A DNA stretch of 64,000 nt from an uncultured Gelidibacter sp. Lineage in GTDB: Bacteria > Bacteroidota > Bacteroidia > Flavobacteriales > Flavobacteriaceae. Location: assembly GCF_947500795.1 (NCBI RefSeq), contig NZ_CANMTE010000004.1, positions 248,001 to 312,000 on the forward strand. The letters are read 5' to 3'. This document shows, in pieces, positions 20,639 through 31,108 of this stretch. A program made the position numbers and the translations under genes. Every line of letters starts with the position of its first letter. Position 1 is the first letter of the stretch. The notes below the pieces were generated by a model. That model did no database searches and was not told where the DNA came from. It saw only the letters and a list, made by a program, of their open reading frames with translations.

Positions 20639-21361
20639 TTTAGACCGTTTTTTGGCGAGATAAAATGGCAGATAAATGAGGAAGAAATACGGTACAACAA
20701 TAAGTTGCACAACAATTATATACATTGGCCATTCTCCAAAATAATCCAACAAAGATGCCGATTTTGGTTTCTCATTAAGGTAAAAGTAATTAGCATTTAA
20801 GAGGTAATTAATGCCAATCATTAACAACACGTATAGTTGAAGCGCTAAAATGGACTTAAAAATGCTTTTGAAGTTTGGGGTCATTTTAAACACAAAAGTA
20901 GCGTAGAATATAATAATCACTAGTCCCAAATGCACCGCCCAATATCTGATATAATCGAAGGTCGGGAAACCGGTAGCAATGTCAGGAGTAATAATGGCTT
21001 GGAGTGTCCCGGCTATAATCCAGAACAGTAGAATTTCGTACATCCAAAACTTACGGTAATGGGTAAAAACAGGCATTACAATTGCCAAAAGACTGCACAA
21101 ATATAAAGGCAAATCCTTTTGAATATCATAAGTGCCTAAGCTGTATTTATGAAGATGGAAGGTAATAACCGTCAAAGAAATAACCACGGCAAAACCATGA
21201 ATTAAAAGAGCCTGACTGCGTTGGTTTAATTTCTGTTTCGCGTGGTTAATTAAGCCAGAGCCAAGAATAATCCCAATCAGTACTGGGACCCAATGTTCCG
21301 CGCTTCCCATAGCCACCCGTTTTAGCATCAAGGGCACCATAGAAAGCATCTTATACATCAT
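20627..21361 (-). CDS. TIGR02206-like (YwaF) integral membrane protein
   Basis: Multi-TM; DIQKDLPLYLCSLLAIVMP; PTFDYIRYWAVHLGLVI pattern. Confidence 0.75.
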   Translation of the reverse strand: MMYKMLSMVPLMLKRVAMGSAEHWVPVLIGIILGSGLINHAKQKLNQRSQALLIHGFAVVISLTVITFHLHKYSLGTYDIQKDLPLYLCSLLAIVMPVFTHYRKFWMYEILLFWIIAGTLQAIITPDIATGFPTFDYIRYWAVHLGLVIIIFYATFVFKMTPNFKSIFKSILALQLYVLLMIGINYLLNANYFYLNEKPKSASLLDYFGEWPMYIIVVQLIVVPYFFLIYLPFYLAKKRSKTKK

Positions 21362-21371
21362 CCGTTAAAGC

Positions 21372-22250
21372 TTATTTCATTTGACGCTCTCTCGCCAATA
21401 GTGTATTCTTAAGCAACATGGCAATCGTCATTGGTCCAACCCCACCAGGAACAGGCGTGATAAAACTTGCTTTTTTACTGACGTTTTCAAAATCCACATC
21501 GCCAGTTATTCTGTATCCTTTTTCAGTAGAATCATCAGGAACACGTGTAATTCCCACATCAATAATCACGGCATCATCTTTAACCATTTCAGCTTTTAAG
21601 AAGTTAGGAACACCTAATGCAGAGATGATAATATCCGCTTGCGAAGTGATTTGAGTGATGTTTTTAGTGTGGCTATGGGTTAAGGTAACTGTTGAGTTTC
21701 CTGGGAATCCTTTTCTACCCATCAATATACTCATCGGTCTACCTACAATATGGCTACGACCGATTACAACCGTATGTTTTCCTTGGGTATCTACACCATA
21801 ACGGTCTAACAATTCCAAAATCCCGAAAGGTGTTGCCGGAATAAAAGTAGACATATCTAAAGCCATTCTTCCAAAGTTCATCGGATGGAACCCATCGACG
21901 TCCTTATCAGGATTCACAGCCAAAAGAACTTTTTGAGTATCAATTTGCTTAGGTAATGGCAACTGAATGATAAATCCATCAATTTCCGGATCTTCATTCA
22001 ATTCATAAATTTTATCCAACAATTCTACTTGACTTGTCGTGTTTGATAAACGCACCATGGTTGAATCAAATCCAACACGTTCACAAGCGCGTACTTTACT
22101 AGCTACATAAGTTAAACTAGCACCATCGTTTCCTACTATAATAGCGGCAAGATGAGGCACTTTTTCGCCATTGGCCTTCATTTTCTTTACTTCCTCAGCA
22201 ATTTCATTTTTAATGTCGTTGCTTATTTTTTTACCGTCTAGTAGAACCAT
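21372..22250 (-). CDS. folD: Methylenetetrahydrofolate dehydrogenase/cyclohydrolase
   Basis: DGFIIQLPLPKQID; PATPFGILELLDRY; VVIGRSHIVGRPMSILM; TPVPGGVGPMTIAMLLKNT. Confidence 0.96.
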   Translation of the reverse strand: MVLLDGKKISNDIKNEIAEEVKKMKANGEKVPHLAAIIVGNDGASLTYVASKVRACERVGFDSTMVRLSNTTSQVELLDKIYELNEDPEIDGFIIQLPLPKQIDTQKVLLAVNPDKDVDGFHPMNFGRMALDMSTFIPATPFGILELLDRYGVDTQGKHTVVIGRSHIVGRPMSILMGRKGFPGNSTVTLTHSHTKNITQITSQADIIISALGVPNFLKAEMVKDDAVIIDVGITRVPDDSTEKGYRITGDVDFENVSKKASFITPVPGGVGPMTIAMLLKNTLLARERQMK

Positions 22251-22350
22251 TGATTTGATATTTAATTAACTACGTAACTGAGAAGCATATTCTCGTTGAG
22301 ACGTAGTGGCGAAACTATTTTATTTATACTTAGTAAATTTGAACTAAAAA

Positions 22351-22388
22351 GAATACTGTTGGCCGCCAACTAAAGACTGCCAATTGCG
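22351..22388 (-). repeat. Heptad-phased degenerate repeat between ffh and folD
   Basis: Minus strand TTGGCAG TCTTTAG TTGGCGG CCAACAG. Confidence 0.45.
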
Positions 22389-22390
22389 TA

Positions 22391-23719
22391 TTATCTCATG
22401 TTTTTCATCGCTTGCATCATCGCTTTCCCTTTGCCTCCTTGCATCATCTTCATCATCTTGCTCATTTGGTCAAATTGTTTCAGGAGTTGATTCACTTCTT
22501 GAACCGAAGTCCCTGAACCCTTCCCAATACGTTTTTTTCTACTTGCGTTAATAACCGACGGATTGGTACGCTCTAAAGGCGTCATCGAATGGATAATCGC
22601 TTCAATACCTTTAAAAGCATTATCATCAATATCGATATCTTTCATCATTTTTCCAGCACCAGGAATCATTCCCATAAGGTCCTTCATGTTTCCCATTTTC
22701 TTGATCTGCTGAATTTGCGTCAAGAAATCATCAAAACCGAATTGATTTTTAGCGATTTTCTTCTGAAGTTTTCGAGCCTCCTCTTCATCAAACTGCTCTT
22801 GGGCACGTTCAACAAGAGAAACAACGTCTCCCATCCCCAAAATACGGTCAGCCATACGTGATGGATAAAACACATCAATAGCTTCCATTTTCTCACCTGT
22901 ACCAATAAACTTAATTGGTTTATTAACTACAGATTTAATTGAAATAGCGGCACCACCACGAGTATCACCATCTAATTTGGTAAGGATAACACCGTCAAAG
23001 TTTAGGACGTCATTAAAGGCTTTAGCAGTATTAACCGCATCTTGACCCGTCATGGCATCTACAACAAATAATGTTTCTTGCGGCTTGATAGCTTCATGAA
23101 TGTTAGAAATCTCTTTCATCATGGCCTCATCAATAGCCAAACGACCCGCGGTATCAATAATTACCACATTGTGTCCATTTGCTTTTGCATGAGCAATACC
23201 TGCTTTTGCAATGGCTACAGGGTCAGTATTTCCTTTATCGCTATAAACCTCAACATTAATTTGATCTCCTACAACATGTAACTGATCTACCGCAGCAGGA
23301 CGGTACACGTCACAGGCAACTAATAAAGGTTTTTTGGTTTTCTTGTTTTTAAGATAGTTTGCCAATTTTCCAGAAAACGTCGTTTTACCGGAACCTTGTA
23401 AACCAGACATCAAAATCACACTCGGATTTCCTGAAAGATTAAGGCCTTCAGCGTCGCCACCCATGAGTTCAGTCAGTTCATCTTTAACCAACTTCACCAT
23501 TAATTGACCAGGCTGCAACGTTGTCAATACATCTTGACCCAATGCTTTTTCCTTTACCGTATTGGTAAATTCTTTAGCAATTTTAAAGTTAACATCGGCA
23601 TCTAGTAATGCTCTACGAACCTCTTTTAAGGTTTCAGCAACATTGACTTCAGTAATGCTTCCATGTCCTTTGAGGACGTGTAAGGCTTTATCTAACTTTT
23701 CACTTAAATTATTAAACAT
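22391..23719 (-). CDS. ffh: Signal recognition particle protein Ffh
   Basis: MSGLQGSGKTTFSGKLA; DTAGRLAIDEAMM; LTKLDGDTRGGAAISI; C-terminal Met-rich M domain. Confidence 0.97.
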   Translation of the reverse strand: MFNNLSEKLDKALHVLKGHGSITEVNVAETLKEVRRALLDADVNFKIAKEFTNTVKEKALGQDVLTTLQPGQLMVKLVKDELTELMGGDAEGLNLSGNPSVILMSGLQGSGKTTFSGKLANYLKNKKTKKPLLVACDVYRPAAVDQLHVVGDQINVEVYSDKGNTDPVAIAKAGIAHAKANGHNVVIIDTAGRLAIDEAMMKEISNIHEAIKPQETLFVVDAMTGQDAVNTAKAFNDVLNFDGVILTKLDGDTRGGAAISIKSVVNKPIKFIGTGEKMEAIDVFYPSRMADRILGMGDVVSLVERAQEQFDEEEARKLQKKIAKNQFGFDDFLTQIQQIKKMGNMKDLMGMIPGAGKMMKDIDIDDNAFKGIEAIIHSMTPLERTNPSVINASRKKRIGKGSGTSVQEVNQLLKQFDQMSKMMKMMQGGKGKAMMQAMKNMR

Positions 23720-23723
23720 AGGG

Positions 23724-23744
23724 TTTCAGTGTTCAGTTTGCAGT
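23724..23744 (+). repeat. Three tandem heptads upstream of ffh
   Basis: TTTCAGT GTTCAGT TTGCAGT. Confidence 0.5.
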
Positions 23745-23777
23745 TATAAAAACCACAAAAAATTAAATTTTGAGTTG

Positions 23778-23785
23778 CAAATTTA
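23778..23785 (-). promoter_or_regulatory. Putative -7 box TAAATTTG upstream of ffh
   Basis: TAnnTTTG match. Confidence 0.45.
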
Positions 23786-23826
23786 CATATTTGATGTCTA
23801 TTTATAAAACCTAAGTGGTTAATAAA

Positions 23827-25605
23827 TTACATACGTTCAGGAACGGCAATACCTAATAGGCCAAAGGCATTTTTAATGGTTACCGCAACTTTACGTGACA
23901 ACACCACTCTAAATGCTTTTTCATTTTCATTTTCTGCTCCCAAAATAGATACATTTTGATAGAAGGAATTAAATTCTTTTACGAGATCATAAGTGTAATT
24001 TGCGATTAATGCCGGACTATGGTTATCCGCCGCATTTTGAATCACTTCAGGGAATAAAAAGAGTTGTTTTATCAATTCTTTTTCCTTTTCATGAAGTTCA
24101 ATCGCTTTTATATCTAAAGGTGCGTTGGCATCTGCTTTTCTTAATATCGATTGAATTCTGGCGTAGGTATATTGAATAAACGGACCTGTATTTCCTTGAA
24201 AATCGATAGATTCCTTCGGATCGAAGAGGATACGTTTTTTAGGGTCGACTTTTAAGATGAAATATTTTAAAGCTCCAAGACCAATAGCTTTGTAAAGCGC
24301 TTCTTTCTCATCCGCTGAATAGCCATCCAATTTCCCCAATTCTTCTGAAATTTCTTCAGCGGTTTGAGCCATTTCAACAATCAGGTCGTCAGCATCAACA
24401 ACGGTTCCTTCCCTACTCTTCATTTTTCCTGAAGGCAAATCGACCATTCCATAACTTAAATGGAATAGGTTTTTAGCCCATTCAAATCCGAGTTTCTTAA
24501 TAATTAAAAACAACACTTGAAAGTGGTATTCCTGCTCATTACCTACAGTGTAAACCATTCCGCCTACATCAGGGAAATCTTTTACACGTTGAATTGCGGT
24601 TCCAATATCTTGGGTCATATACACCGCAGTACCGTCTGAACGTAGAACAATTTTCTCATCCAAACCGTCTTCAGTCAGATCACACCAAACGGAACCATCT
24701 TCTTTTTTGAAGAACACGCCCGATTTTAATCCTTCAGCAACAAATTCCTTTCCTAAAAGATAGGTTTGACTTTCATAATACAGATTGTCAAAATCGACAC
24801 CTAAGTTTTTATAAGTTTCATCAAAACCTTTATAAACCCAAGCATTCATTGTTTCCCAAAGCGCAACTGTTTCAGCATCTCCAGCCTCCCATTTTTGAAG
24901 CATTTCTTGTGCTTCCATTAAAATTGGTGCTTGTTTTTTTGCTTCGTCTTCAGTTTTACCTTGACCAATTAAAGCCTGAATTTCCTTTTTATATTCTTGG
25001 TCGAATTTTACATAGTAATTCCCAACCAGCTTGTCACCTTTTAAACCTGAGGTTTCTGGCGTTTCTTCGTTTCCAAAACGCTTCCAGGCCAACATACTTT
25101 TACAAATATGAATCCCTCTATCATTAATGATTTGGGTTTTATAAACTTTTTTGCCTGAAGCTTTTAAAATTTCGGCAACACTATATCCTAATAAGTTATT
25201 TCTGATGTGACCTAAATGTAATGGCTTATTGGTATTAGGCGAAGAATACTCCACCATAACAGCTTTATCTTCTGGTTGTGCAGAAACAAATCCGTAAGCG
25301 TCGTTATCCTTTATCGTTTCAAAAATTTCAAGATAATGAACGGGATCAATTTCAATATTCAAAAACCCTTTTACAACGTTAAAGGATTTAATCACTTCAA
25401 GAGTATCGATAAGATATTGGCCAATTTGCTCACCAATCTGTACAGGATTTCCTTTTACCACACGTAACATAGGGAAAATCACCACCGTAACATCGCCTAC
25501 AAACTCTTTACGAGTCGATTGTAATTCTACCCATTCTATGTTGGCGTTAAAAATATCGTTAACTGCTTTTTTTACCTGCTGTGATATGGTTTCCTGAAGA
25601 TTCAT
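23827..25605 (-). CDS. argS: Arginine--tRNA ligase
   Basis: MVEYSSPNTNKPLHLGHIRNNLLG (HIGH); MSKR-region analogue MKSREGTVVDADDLI; FIQYTYARIQSILRKA. Confidence 0.96.
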   Translation of the reverse strand: MNLQETISQQVKKAVNDIFNANIEWVELQSTRKEFVGDVTVVIFPMLRVVKGNPVQIGEQIGQYLIDTLEVIKSFNVVKGFLNIEIDPVHYLEIFETIKDNDAYGFVSAQPEDKAVMVEYSSPNTNKPLHLGHIRNNLLGYSVAEILKASGKKVYKTQIINDRGIHICKSMLAWKRFGNEETPETSGLKGDKLVGNYYVKFDQEYKKEIQALIGQGKTEDEAKKQAPILMEAQEMLQKWEAGDAETVALWETMNAWVYKGFDETYKNLGVDFDNLYYESQTYLLGKEFVAEGLKSGVFFKKEDGSVWCDLTEDGLDEKIVLRSDGTAVYMTQDIGTAIQRVKDFPDVGGMVYTVGNEQEYHFQVLFLIIKKLGFEWAKNLFHLSYGMVDLPSGKMKSREGTVVDADDLIVEMAQTAEEISEELGKLDGYSADEKEALYKAIGLGALKYFILKVDPKKRILFDPKESIDFQGNTGPFIQYTYARIQSILRKADANAPLDIKAIELHEKEKELIKQLFLFPEVIQNAADNHSPALIANYTYDLVKEFNSFYQNVSILGAENENEKAFRVVLSRKVAVTIKNAFGLLGIAVPERM

Positions 25606-25626
25606 CTCATGTTAAATTTAAGTTTG

Positions 25627-25634
25627 CAAAGATA
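25627..25634 (-). promoter_or_regulatory. Putative -7 box TATCTTTG upstream of argS
   Basis: TAnnTTTG match 21 nt from ATG. Confidence 0.45.
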
Positions 25635-26177
25635 GGATTTTAATTAAAATTTTTATTAGCGAAAGCGTATTAATGTCCGATGACAGAAAGATCACAAACA
25701 CTACGCTACCAACTTCAAACAGCTGATTTCCAATATTTCAATAAGTCAAATTATTATGTTAAATATAAAAGTGTATTTTTGAGGGAATAAAAAAACGCTT
25801 AAACCCTAACTATTTATAACCAATTGATTTTAAAGAAGCTAAAAACAAACCTATTTCAATAGCGATCAACATTGTGCATTTCACCGATAAAAGTGTCGTT
25901 TTTCTAAGATATTTACCATTCATCGGAAATTTCATAAATTCGATAAAAGTGAGCGTTCACTTCAACTAATTTTTTGGCATTAAAACCTAAAAATTAGCTT
26001 ATATAAACCCTTTTATCCATTTTTGGTCAAGCTATTATTCAAGGTCTAAAAAACGTTGATAAATCATATAGAATCCTTAACATTATTGTTATTGTATATT
26101 GTGAACGTGCCTAACCTCTCCCTCAAGGCAAGCTCTTATCACATCAACATTACAATTTATAACTAATTGCAAAAAAA

Positions 26178-28235
26178 ATGAAACGGTTACTCACGTTAGC
26201 TGCCTTTTTTGCTGTCTTTTTTGGTCATTCCCAGACCAGAGAGATGGATAGCCTTGCTATACAATTAGCTTATCAACAACAGGATTCTTCCAAAGTAATT
26301 ACCTCAATTCGCCTCATCAAAGCACTTTATAAAGCTGAAGATTATCAAAAGGCACTCATGTACATTTCAGAAACTGAGCAGCTGTCACAGTCACTTAATT
26401 ACCTCAACGGTGTTGCAGAAGCCAATTATTACAAAGCGTTGATTTATGCAAACAAAAATGATTACTTCAATGCACTAGATCATTTCAATAAATCTAAAAA
26501 AATATATCAAGAGCTTAAAGATACGCTTGGTATTGCCAAAGTGAGCAACAGCATTGGCCTTGTTGAAATTAAGAGAGGGAATTATAGTACCGGTTTGGTA
26601 AATTCCTTATCAGCCATCCGCATATTTGAAGAGCGAAATCTATATGAAGACCTTAGTTTAGCCTATAATAATTTAGCCGATGCCTATTATAACACGAATC
26701 AAGTTGATAAGGCGCTCGAATTTAATTTGAAAGCACTCCGTGTGCGTGAGCGACTGCGAGACAGTTCTGGCATTAAAATGTCTACCAAGAACATTGCGAA
26801 ATTATATTCCAAGCGCAAGGAACACCGAAAGGCTATTGAATATTATGAGGATGTTTTAGCGATGCTCAACCCAAAAACGGACCAGACTTTACGAGGTGAA
26901 GTTTTACCACGCATTGGTGAAGAGTATTTAAAATTCAAGGCTTATGACAAGGCTTCAGAGTATTTAATTGAAGGCTTAAAGTACAACAGAACCATTAATG
27001 ATAAGGAAGGCATTTTACGAGCTTTAAATTCCATGGGCTCCTTAAACCTGGCACAAAATAAAACAAGACTTGCGGAAAGCCTGATTTATGAGGCTCATGA
27101 ATTGGCAAAAACTGCAGGAAATGATGAGGAGTTACTGAAAAATTACAAACTCCTAATGACCCTGGATTCTACAACAGGCCGATTTCAAAACGCCTACCGT
27201 TGGCAACGTGAATACTTTAACCTGAAACAGCATTTGGAGCATGAGAACCAACCACAATTTTCTGACAATGCCAATTCAATTGAAGAAGCTTTACACACGG
27301 TAGCTAAAAATGACATTCTCGACAGCCCAACCGACACGTCTTTATTAGGCAACACAAAACAGGTTAAAAATTTAAAACTCCTATCTTATGGTTTGATAGT
27401 GGGTTTTCTTGGTGTTTTGACTTTTTTATTATTGATTTATTTAAAAAGGAAAAACACTGTAAAATACACGCAAGAACTTGAAGAAAAAAACAAACAGATT
27501 CAACTTCAAAATGATGCTATTTTAGAGCAGTCCCATCATCTGGAAGAAACCAACAAGGTAAAAGATCGCTTGTTTTCTATTGTTTCCCATGATTTAAAAG
27601 ATTCCATTTCATCCATTAAAGGCTTTTTAGATTTATTAAAGGAAGACAGCATCAGTAGAGAAGAGTTTAATGAGCTTATTCCTGAACTCAGCGAAAATGC
27701 GAATAATGCGTCCTTATTATTATTCAACCTTTTGAATTGGTCCAAATCTCAAATGCAAAATTTGGAACCTAAACCAGAGTTGTTCAACATCCAAGATATA
27801 TTCCAAAGCAAGCTCAATTTGGTCGATCAAAAAGTGGAGCAAAAACGCATTGTGGTTATTGATGAATCTCAGCGCGAATTTATTTATGCCGATAAGAGTA
27901 TGGTGGAAATCATCATTCAAAACCTGCTCACCAATGCTGTGAAATTCAGTCGTGTGGGCGATATCATCACCATTTCGAATAAGGATGTGAATGGTAAATC
28001 TTTGATTTGTGTTGAAGATACTGGCGTTGGCATTTCAAAAGAAAACCTTTCTAAATTGTTTCAGAATAACAATTTCACGACCGTTGGTACGCAAAACGAA
28101 AAAGGCACAGGATTAGGACTGACCATCTGCAAGGAATTGGTTGAACTTAACCATGGTAAAATTTGGGTAGAAAGTACACCAAATGTAGGCACCAAATTCT
28201 ACGTTGAACTTCCTAAAGTTCAAACGGAGAACTAA
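26178..28235 (+). CDS. TPR-repeat sensor histidine kinase
   Basis: Signal peptide, TPR-rich N-terminal region, one TM, HisKA RLFSIVSHDLKDSISSIKGFL, HATPase QNLLTNAVKFS...GTGLGLTICKELVELNHGKIWVES. Confidence 0.93.
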   Translation: MKRLLTLAAFFAVFFGHSQTREMDSLAIQLAYQQQDSSKVITSIRLIKALYKAEDYQKALMYISETEQLSQSLNYLNGVAEANYYKALIYANKNDYFNALDHFNKSKKIYQELKDTLGIAKVSNSIGLVEIKRGNYSTGLVNSLSAIRIFEERNLYEDLSLAYNNLADAYYNTNQVDKALEFNLKALRVRERLRDSSGIKMSTKNIAKLYSKRKEHRKAIEYYEDVLAMLNPKTDQTLRGEVLPRIGEEYLKFKAYDKASEYLIEGLKYNRTINDKEGILRALNSMGSLNLAQNKTRLAESLIYEAHELAKTAGNDEELLKNYKLLMTLDSTTGRFQNAYRWQREYFNLKQHLEHENQPQFSDNANSIEEALHTVAKNDILDSPTDTSLLGNTKQVKNLKLLSYGLIVGFLGVLTFLLLIYLKRKNTVKYTQELEEKNKQIQLQNDAILEQSHHLEETNKVKDRLFSIVSHDLKDSISSIKGFLDLLKEDSISREEFNELIPELSENANNASLLLFNLLNWSKSQMQNLEPKPELFNIQDIFQSKLNLVDQKVEQKRIVVIDESQREFIYADKSMVEIIIQNLLTNAVKFSRVGDIITISNKDVNGKSLICVEDTGVGISKENLSKLFQNNNFTTVGTQNEKGTGLGLTICKELVELNHGKIWVESTPNVGTKFYVELPKVQTEN

Positions 28236-28238
28236 AAA

Positions 28239-28278
28239 AAAGCTTGAAGTTTACAAACCCCAAGCTTTAAATTTTTTT
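28239..28278. terminator. Bidirectional terminator between HK gene and ctlX
   Basis: AAAGCTTG ... CAAGCTTT flanked by A- and T-runs between convergent genes. Confidence 0.7.
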
Positions 28279-29209
28279 ATGCTTTTGGCAAAAAGACTTC
28301 CGCCATCATGCAGCGCGCACTACCGCCGCCACAGGTTTCTATAGTTTCTAAATTACTCGATAGGATTTCACAGTGAGAAGTCAATCGCTCAATTTGATGA
28401 GGCGTTAAACTATCGTGTGCTGCTTTACTCATCACTAAAAAATGCTTTCCTTCAGCACCGCGCACTTGTAACATATTGCCGGCAAAATGATGCATTTGTT
28501 TTTCCGTTATCGCAATGATTTCCTTACCGTCTTCTTTAAGATGTTTCAACACGTGTTTGCGTTCTTTTTTGTCATCAATTGAATCCGAACAAATCACGGC
28601 AAAGGTCTCACCAATACACATCATTACATTGGTATGGTATATTGGCAAACGTTGATCGTCTACAGTTTGGTAAGCAGTAAAAACGATTGGGTGGTAATCG
28701 AAATCTTCACAAAACTCTATAAATAAATCTTCATCAGCTCTAGCTGATGGCGCACAATAGGCTTTTCCGTTAGTACGATCTAAAATGATACTTCCGGTAC
28801 CTTCTAAAAATAGATCATCTTCTTCAGCACTTGTATAATCAATGATGTTTTCTATTTCAAAACCTTCATCTTCCAAACGGGTAAACAATTCTTCACGACG
28901 TTCTTTTCTGCGGTTTTCAGCAAACATTGGATAAAGCGCCAAATCTCCATTTTCATGAAAACTCACCCAGTTATTTGGGAAGATAGAATCTGGGGTGTCA
29001 TTTAATTTATCGTCATCCTCAACAATTACCGTTACTCCAGCCGCACGCAGTTTTTCTACAAATGCATCAAATTCGGCTTGCGCTTTTGAATTAATTTCAG
29101 AATTTTTAAGTTCTAATTCTTCCTGAAAATAATTGTTGACAGCCGTTTGCTCATTCATCCTGAACTTTACAGGGCGAATCATTAAGATGGTATTTGTAGT
29201 TTGTTGCAT
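28277..29209 (-). CDS. ctlX: Citrulline utilization hydrolase CtlX-like (amidinotransferase fold)
   Basis: MIRPVKFRMNEQTAVNNYFQ; DSIFPNNWVSFHENGDLALYPM; FLEGTGSIILDR; CGGGSARCMMAEVF. Confidence 0.88.
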   Translation of the reverse strand: MQQTTNTILMIRPVKFRMNEQTAVNNYFQEELELKNSEINSKAQAEFDAFVEKLRAAGVTVIVEDDDKLNDTPDSIFPNNWVSFHENGDLALYPMFAENRRKERREELFTRLEDEGFEIENIIDYTSAEEDDLFLEGTGSIILDRTNGKAYCAPSARADEDLFIEFCEDFDYHPIVFTAYQTVDDQRLPIYHTNVMMCIGETFAVICSDSIDDKKERKHVLKHLKEDGKEIIAITEKQMHHFAGNMLQVRGAEGKHFLVMSKAAHDSLTPHQIERLTSHCEILSSNLETIETCGGGSARCMMAEVFLPKA

Positions 29210-29367
29210 TTTGATATTGTATTTAGGCCCACAAAATTAGTTTAAATTGATTAATTTTGGAAGCTAATGCACCTTTTAATTCAAGGTAAACTTACGCACC
29301 ATTTTGGCTAAAAATTGGTCGTGTGTGCCCTGAAATTCAAAGTAATTCTAATCGAAAATACACCTTG

Positions 29368-31101
29368 ATGAAAACCATCGTTCTCTTCCTTTTAATAGGA
29401 GTCACAACTATCGCTCAAAACAAAGAAACAGCCGCAGATTTTTTAACCCTATTTGAAAAAAGTAACGGACTCGAGACGGGAACGCATCAGGAAGTAATTG
29501 CCTACTATAAACTTCTGGCCAATACCTATCCTCAAATTCAATTGGATAGTTTAGGAATGACAGATTCAGGGAAACCTTTGCATATGGTAACTTATAATCC
29601 TGATGCTGTGTTCGACTTTGAAACCATCAGAAAAACAAAACAGACCCTACTTATTAATAATGGCATCCATCCAGGGGAACCAGACGGTATTGACGCCACA
29701 ATGTTATTATTTAGAGATTTGGCACAAGGCAAAATAAAAAGTCCGCAACATACGGTTTTGGTAACGATACCTATATATAATGTAGGCGGCAGCTTAAATA
29801 GAAATTCCACGACACGCACCAATCAAGATGGTCCAAAGGAATATGGTTTTAGAGGCAACGCCCGAAACTATGACTTGAACAGAGACTTTATAAAGGCGGA
29901 CACTAAAAATGCGCGTGTCTTTACCCAAATATATCACTTAGTGCAACCAGCAGTATTTATCGACAATCATGTGAGCAATGGCGCGGACTATCAATATACC
30001 TTAACACATCTATTTACACAGCACAATAAACTTGGCGGCGACTTGGGAAATTATCTTCATACTGAAATGATGCCGAGTCTCGAGAAAAATCTAGCTGCTA
30101 AAAACTGGGATATTACGCCTTATGTCAATGTATTTAATCAGGTGCCAGAAGCCGGATTTAGTCAATTTAATGATTCACCACGGTATTCTACAGGGTACAC
30201 AGCTCTTTTCAATACTTTAGGAATGATGGTGGAAACACACATGCTGAAACCTTACAAACCGCGTGTTGAAGGCACATATGAATTGATGAAAAGCATGCTG
30301 GACGTTATGGAAAGAGATCATAAAAAAATTAAGGATTTACGAGCCAACGCCTTGAAAAAATTACAAGCTTCAACATCGTATGCATTGGCATGGACTGTAG
30401 ATACAACAAAATCTTCAACGTTAAAATTTAAAGGTTACGAAGGCAAGATGGTCCCAAGTGAAATTACGGGAAATAACCGACTATTTTATGACCGCACTAA
30501 ACCGTTTACCAAGGATATTGCCTATCAAAATTACTTTAAGCCAAGTGTGGAAGTGACAATCCCTAAAGCCTACATCATCCCTCAAGGTTGGTGGGACGTT
30601 ATAGAACTCTTGAAACTTAATAAAGTACAAATGGAGGTTTTAGAAAAAGACACGACTATCACAGTTGAAAGCTATAAAATTGACAGCTACCAAACCAGAA
30701 ACCAAGCCTATGAAGGGCATTATCAACATTACAACACCACTATCAGCCCTTCAAAACATAACGTGACTTTCAAAAAAGGCGATTATTATATTCCAACCGA
30801 TCAAACAGCTTTTAGATATCTATTGGAAACATTGGAGCCACAAGCGCCAGATTCCTTTTTTAATTGGAATTTCTTCGATACTATTTTACAGCAAAAAGAA
30901 GGTTTTTCACCATATGTATGGGAAGATATGGCGGCAGAATTGTTAAAGAATAACAACGACTTAAAATTAGAGTTTGAAAATAAAAAGAAAGCCGACCCTG
31001 AATTTGCGAAAAGTTGGTACGCACAATTGGATTGGTTACATAAACAAAGTGCTAATTATGAAAGTGCACACTTACAATATCCGGTGTATCGTGTGATGTA
31101 A
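29368..31101 (+). CDS. M14 family zinc carboxypeptidase, secreted
   Basis: MKTIVLFLLIGVTTIAQ signal peptide; NNGIHPGEPDGIDA; NYDLNRDFIKA; FIDNHVSNGADYQY. Start trimmed from 29323. Confidence 0.87.
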   Translation: MKTIVLFLLIGVTTIAQNKETAADFLTLFEKSNGLETGTHQEVIAYYKLLANTYPQIQLDSLGMTDSGKPLHMVTYNPDAVFDFETIRKTKQTLLINNGIHPGEPDGIDATMLLFRDLAQGKIKSPQHTVLVTIPIYNVGGSLNRNSTTRTNQDGPKEYGFRGNARNYDLNRDFIKADTKNARVFTQIYHLVQPAVFIDNHVSNGADYQYTLTHLFTQHNKLGGDLGNYLHTEMMPSLEKNLAAKNWDITPYVNVFNQVPEAGFSQFNDSPRYSTGYTALFNTLGMMVETHMLKPYKPRVEGTYELMKSMLDVMERDHKKIKDLRANALKKLQASTSYALAWTVDTTKSSTLKFKGYEGKMVPSEITGNNRLFYDRTKPFTKDIAYQNYFKPSVEVTIPKAYIIPQGWWDVIELLKLNKVQMEVLEKDTTITVESYKIDSYQTRNQAYEGHYQHYNTTISPSKHNVTFKKGDYYIPTDQTAFRYLLETLEPQAPDSFFNWNFFDTILQQKEGFSPYVWEDMAAELLKNNNDLKLEFENKKKADPEFAKSWYAQLDWLHKQSANYESAHLQYPVYRVM

Positions 31102-31108
31102 GATAGGA

